Source: Gnetum montanum (lineage: Eukaryota > Streptophyta > Gnetopsida > Gnetales > Gnetaceae). Taken from it: a stretch of DNA of 64,000 nucleotides. Numbering within the stretch: position 1 is the first letter of the stretch; the number at the start of each line of letters is the position of its first letter. The translations under genes were made by a program, and so were the position numbers. The notes under the pieces were generated by a model, which was not told the DNA's origin, searched no databases, and saw nothing but the letters and a program-made list of their open reading frames with translations. Location: NCBI GenBank assembly GCA_015680685.1, contig MNCI01004870.1:5115-69114 (forward strand), read 5' to 3'. Shown here in pieces: positions 59,222 through 64,000 of this stretch.

Positions 59222-62200
59222 CTATGTTAGTGTAACATTCCAGGAAACTAACTTCATACTCTTATATCAACGATTCATTAAGTTTCAAGTTTCCTTTGCC
59301 TTGATTATGCATGTTAGGCTAGGTAGAAAAGAAATGACTACCAATTTTCTGCTCGCATGGGGTTTATATGTCTTGATTTTAGATAAAGGCACTTAATTCA
59401 CTGATGCTCCTTTCAGCAACTTGATCAATACTTGTGGAGTTGAATACAAACTCGTATTGCCAAACCTCCCAAAAGCAAATTATCAAGTTTTAAGTGGCCA
59501 AGTTTGAGTGAATAACAACTAAAATGACAATAGGTTTCATAATGCGTGTGCAAATGAGCTTAACGATGCATTCTGGACTGACACAACTTCTCAAAAATTA
59601 TTGATATGCTGTGTCCCTTACATTAGTACATAGAAAACTTCTATAGCTACCTATAGATAAGTAACATAGTCCTTGGTTTTATTGCCACATTAGAATCAAC
59701 CCTGGATTTGGCACATGATATAGCACAGAAAAAATAACTCATGAACTTAAATTCGTTATATGAAAAATCGTAACGTTTCCCTGGAGAACAATTAAGTCAA
59801 GCATGCCTTCACATACTTCCTGTACAAGCAATTAACGAAGAAATGGAATGCCTTTAAGGAAAACGCAAATCCAAATTATGCTATCCTATATCTAACCAAA
59901 AGTTCGTATGCCCATACCAACATCTTCAAATATCAAAACACTGAATCATCAAATGCTGCAAATGCAAAATGGTTACATCTAAGGAAGACTATGTAAGCAG
60001 AGCTGAACCAATCAAGGAGAAAAAAGTGATCACACCAACAACAGTACAAGAGGAAGAACAAGCTCTCAAACAAGAGCAAGAGAGGGTAGAAGCATAATGA
60101 TAACAAACTGGTCCTTTTACACAACATAAGAACCAGCTACAACATTCCACCTGAGCAACAATGTTCTAGTATCCTGGCCCTCTTCTTTCTGAGATCCAGA
60201 CACAGTAGGAAGTAAAGAACTTCCATCATTCCAAGCAGACGCTTCTGAAACTCGTCACCTACATTGAAGGCCAGACATGAAATCTTATTGCACCACCTCC
60301 AGGCCATGAAAAGCTTAGGCACATTTGCAACATGCTGAAAACCATCCTTGGCACCGAACTTGCTCCACCAGTGACTACAGTTCTATTTGTTGATCCTAAA
60401 CCCTAATATAGTTTCCTACAGGGTGGCACAATCCCCAAGGGATGAGCACAAGAAGACACTTACTTATTGATAGCATAGTGGTAGAATGAATAATCTTTCA
60501 ATAATAGATTGTGAGCTCAACTCTCTGTACTTCAAAGATATATAAATATATTATATCAAGGTGTGTGACTTGTTAGTTAACCTGTGTGGCTTGCATTCCA
60601 TAAGCCATACATTCAATCCCAATAGGCCACCACCGAGATATGAAGGCATTAGGCAAAAATTATAGAAACTAAACTGGTCCAATAGATCTACAGGGTCTCA
60701 AACAATTAAAAATAGTTTCAGTTTCAGTTTCACTTACGAAGAATTTTGTTATAAATGGAAACAGGCATTAACAACGATGTCCAGTCTCAAGCAGCCCAAA
60801 ATTGATTCCTACAGGTACTGCTACATAGTGATGGTGAATACATCGGCATGTTCATGAGTCAGCCCACCAATATACTTAATGCTAAAATCACTAGATTAGA
60901 AGATGAGCTGTTGATGATGCCATTAGAATAAGACAAGTGTGTTTGCAAACTTCAGGATACTTCAGGAGTATTGGTTGTCTAAATTTATCGTTTTGCATTT
61001 AAAGTATAACCATCTCTCATTTTTTGTATTTTTTTTCTTATCACTTAAGCACTTCATTGAATGCATTTTTCTTTATATAATGCATAGCTTAGGCATTATA
61101 GTTGCTTCTGATTCCATTTCGGTTTATGTCTCTTGATTTTATATTTTTTAATAATTATTCATATTTATGACATCAATTGCACTTCGGATAGTGGCTAAAA
61201 ATATGAATTTATACCAACCGGTGAACAGCCATCTCTTCGTTTGAGTTGAACTATTAACCTCCACAACAATAGTTAAGAATAACAAGCTCCCCTCACAAAA
61301 GTTAACCATAGACTGAAAAGCTGGCTACTGTTCATAAGCTTATGATCCTCATGCATTCACGTGATGATAAAAGCGGGGAGGTTCATGACCAAATCACTTT
61401 ATCGGTCACTGGCATTCTGAAGCTTCAATACTAAGAAAAACTATCACTTGAGATAATTATCATCTACTAGAATGAATCGGTGGTGATGCTTTTCTACCTC
61501 CAAACAAATGGACAGTAATTAAATTAACCAATCAATTCTGAACGTTATTCAGCATGTTTTTTTTTTCTCAGGATTTTTACTTAAATTGAATCAATGAATG
61601 GTATTCCATTAAATCACATTTTCTTCATTGGAATGCAAGGTTGAGAGCATCAACGTGATGAGGCATTAATTCAACAATTTAGTTTCATTTAACTCCATGT
61701 AGCCGAAAGCCAGAATTGATGCAATTTAATTAAATTACTTTTAAATATAGTAAATTAATTGGTTGATTCGCTAAATTTTTCACCATTTTAATAATGGTTG
61801 TAGCACATCATCTTGTAAATAACTTGTACTCCATACTAACTCACTATCTCTCTAAATAAGCAAATGGGATTCATATTCACAACTGTCTACAAGTTTACAA
61901 CGAAGTTTATAGAGCACTTTTATAACTGTAACATCCAAATGACTTTAGATTACACATCTTGCAGACTTTATGCATCTATCTTTAGCAGAAAATGGACTTT
62001 GAAGCAAAGCGCATTTATACATCACAAAAATGAACAAAAAGTTCCTGCATTTAGATTGACTATTTAATTAAATAATCCGTTAACACATTTATCATAATTT
62101 GCACTTATAGGACTTCACAACTTAGTTTATTATGTGCTTATATGACCACAACAAATCCCTTGACCTGGTTGACAGTAACACATATTAGACATACCACCCA

Positions 62201-63151
62201 GACTTCAATGATGCGCTTTTGGTAGATGATAGATTTACAGAGAAGAATATTTGTACTTCACAGAAAAATAAAAATAACTGTGATCTATTTCCCAGGTAGA
62301 TCCAGGCATCAATGGTAACAATGCATATGGATCACTCAAATAATTACATATCCAAATTGTATTTCTGTGAATGATATTGTCCAGATCTTCAGAAATGTTA
62401 AATGACATGAAGTTGCAGTTGATCATAAAACAGAGCTTGTAAAGACAATTTCAACCATTGGTAGATAAAGGGAAATATATATTTATACATTGTCACACAT
62501 TGGACTTGCAAACATTATGCGTTCCCACATAATGGACTTGCAAACAAAGGACCCCTGTACTCCTTAAAAAATGAATAACTATGCCACAAGGATCTTGACC
62601 ATGTCCATTATTAGGATTGTTTTGGCGTCACCAAATAATGCCAACATGCAGAAAAGTTTTTCATTCAAATAACTAAATATCATATTCGTATCATTTTGTT
62701 GCAACAACACTAGGATGATGATAATGATATTATTTTAAATTTTGTCACTTATCATTTACAAAATGTTAAATGGCATCATGCTGTTTTAATGTAAAATGTA
62801 TAGCAGCCATCGGTCATGATAGATGTAAAAGATAAGTATATTAGATATTTTAAGGCCATGAATGAAATGCCAAATACTGTGATTGAAGTGAGCTACCAAA
62901 AATCTAGAACAAATATGCAATTTAAGAAAACATAAACTATAGATAAATTTTGCAATAATTGCAAATATGGAAAATGCTTATAATGGAAATGGTAGCTGAA
63001 CCAGCAGGGATATTATGTGAAATTTACCAAACCATGGACTTTAAAAGGGTAAACAAGAGTTAGATTCTTTTGATTTCTTAGAAGGATCACTGGTGCAGTC
63101 AGTACAGTCAAGAACAAACTGCATTGTTTTTGTGAAAGCTTTCGAACTTAC
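59222..63151. other. Long intron or intergenic DNA
   Basis: No exon here meets both splice-site and phase tests. A minus-strand frame at 60137-60322 and a charged plus-strand frame ending at about 60096 show no family pattern. One SINE-like sequence is listed separately. Confidence 0.4.
60466..60600 (+). repeat. Possible tRNA-derived SINE
   Basis: TAGCATAGTGG (60471-60481) is a good Pol III A box and GAGCTCAACTCTC (60513-60525) a fair B box at usual spacing. The 3' end and target-site duplication were not found. Confidence 0.35.
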
Positions 63152-63255
63152 CCGTCTTCCTGTTCCTAGCATGGAGGGAGGTGTAGAACAGGTTGAAGTC
63201 ATAACTCCTGCGCGAGATTGATGAGGTGGAAACGATGAACTTGAATATTCAGCCT
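63152..63255 (-). CDS. Host gene exon, 3' member of three linked exons
   Basis: Minus strand: acceptor TTGCTACAG, open frame EAEYSSSSFPPHQSRAG then VMTSTCSTPPSMLGTGRR, and the strong donor CGG^GTAAGT. At 104 bases it enters with two bases of a split Glu codon and leaves in phase 0. The Ser/Pro/Thr-rich text looks like a disordered linker. The family is not recognised. Confidence 0.7.
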
Positions 63256-63411
63256 CTGTAGCAAGAAATATCAAGCGATTAGACTGTCATAAACATAAGT
63301 AATAACACTTCAACTCTTGATTCAAATGTTATATGCAAAAGAGAATCCTACTTATATTTAAAACCTTTTAGATGATATTCCTGTCAGTAATGCCCTACAC
63401 AAAACACGTAC

Positions 63412-63467
63412 CTGAGAAGAAAAATGGTTCAGATCCTGTGAAAGACGATGCTGAATGGAATTCATTG
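63412..63467 (-). CDS. Host gene exon, middle of three linked exons
   Basis: Minus strand: acceptor ATTTCTGCAG, frame NEFHSASSFTGSEPFFFS, donor CAG^GTACGT. 56 bases; its split codons fit both neighbours (Ser at the 5' junction, Glu at the 3' junction). Confidence 0.7.
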
Positions 63468-63626
63468 CTGCAGAAATTCAAAATAGCAAGAAATTCAGTC
63501 AAATTCAGAGCTTTGCGAGATCTACAATATTTGAATATTAACTCTTGTTCCATGATAAAAACTAATTAAAATGAGTAGCAAAAGCAGACGAGGAATCAAA
63601 AGCTTTTACTTAGTCATCAGTCATAC

Positions 63627-63711
63627 CTGAACGAAGTATTTGAATTCTCATTGAATGCAGTCCTTGCTTCTGCTGCTAAGTGCCATGACAGGCTCTTAGT
63701 TGTATTTGCAC
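63627..63711 (-). CDS. Host gene exon, 5' member of three linked exons
   Basis: Minus strand: acceptor TGTTTCTAG, frame ANTTKSLSWHLAAEARTAFN and on to TSF, donor CAG^GTATGA. 85 bases, entered with two bases of a split codon, so more exons lie to the right, outside or at the edge of the window. The protein is unrecognised; the helix-like part around WHLAAEARTAF leads into the Ser-rich linker of the next exons. Confidence 0.7.
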
Positions 63712-63811
63712 CTAGAAACATGAAGGCAGAAGCTGTAAGCTATTCATCTCACAGGTATCAGTATCTTCAGTACTTATCTATATAGTTGATTGCTTGTCTA
63801 TCCAGACCAAA

Positions 63812-63852
63812 ACAATAATAATAATAATAATAATAAAACACACACACACACA
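63812..63852. repeat. Compound microsatellite (AAT)n(CA)n
   Basis: About eight AAT units followed directly by about seven CA units, in intronic or flanking DNA. Confidence 0.9.
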
Positions 63853-63867
63853 AAGACGTATAAAGAA

Positions 63868-63926
63868 GGATGAGATTTTGCATGTTCATGTACCATGTGG
63901 TAAAGGATGAGGTTTTGCATGTTCAC
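63868..63926. repeat. Short direct repeat
   Basis: GGATGAGATTTTGCATGTTC (63868) and GGATGAGGTTTTGCATGTTC (63905) lie 37 bases apart. Confidence 0.7.
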
Positions 63927-64000
63927 TTTCATAGATTTTTCCTGAATTTTTTTTAACAGTGTTGTTAATCTGCTTATTGTTCTGGTCTGTAATATGGAAA

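Noticed and set aside
59926-60096. Charged plus-strand frame ending VQEEEQALKQEQERVEA
   Set aside because: About 50 codons, no start context and no neighbouring exons; chance cannot be excluded.
60137-60322. 61-residue minus-strand frame
   Set aside because: No splice site, phase or family pattern supports it; the neighbouring frame is equally plausible, so it may be a degenerate fragment.
62235-62426. 63-residue minus-strand frame as a further host exon
   Set aside because: No usable 5' splice site in phase with the exon group at 63.2-63.7 kb.

Overview
This window is plant nuclear DNA from a draft assembly: it has single n gap marks at 29451, 29561 and 37083. Evidence for a plant is a PADRE/DUF4228 protein gene, spliced host exons with GT-AG borders, and a nest of Athila-like Ty3/gypsy LTR retrotransposons primed by tRNA-Asp. 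A dicot fits, but the sequence does not fix the species.

Layout. Bases 1-598 are a minus-strand LTR cut by the window edge. Bases 2763-3804 hold one compact host gene (PADRE protein, minus strand), its TATA box and a tandem copy of its 3' end. Bases 5031-27400 hold a decayed minus-strand LINE split in two by Element A (7312-26258, TSD ATTAT), whose integrase is in turn split by Element B (13594-22748, TSD GGTTC). Element C (28514-41549, plus strand) and Element D (42820-56185, minus strand) follow. Bases 56186-64000 are host DNA with at least three phase-consistent minus-strand exons of an unrecognised gene near 63.2-63.7 kb.

The four LTR elements are relatives. A, C and D carry gag, aspartic protease, reverse transcriptase, RNase H and integrase (HHCC zinc finger and DD35E core). 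B has gag but no pol at all. B, C and D carry, where Athila elements have an env-like gene, a long extra ORF (aORF). Its N-terminal half resembles the plant transposon-associated domain with an FPCLI-x2-LC motif, and its C-terminal half is coiled coil. A has lost the aORF but keeps the flanking sequence.

The most unusual feature is upstream of the aORF. Each of B, C and D has a short module made of a repeat block like that in its own LTR U3, a TATA box, a short leader, a 5' splice site (clear in D) and a 3' splice site abutting the aORF ATG (clear in B). I infer a separate internal transcription unit for the aORF. The repeat block is of GATATC type in B and of GACGAGGCC type in C and D, both in the LTR and in the internal module.

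All four elements are dead. Their stops lie mostly where relatives have Gln or Trp, and their primer sites differ from the tRNA-Asp complement almost only by C-to-T or G-to-A changes, as expected after cytosine methylation.
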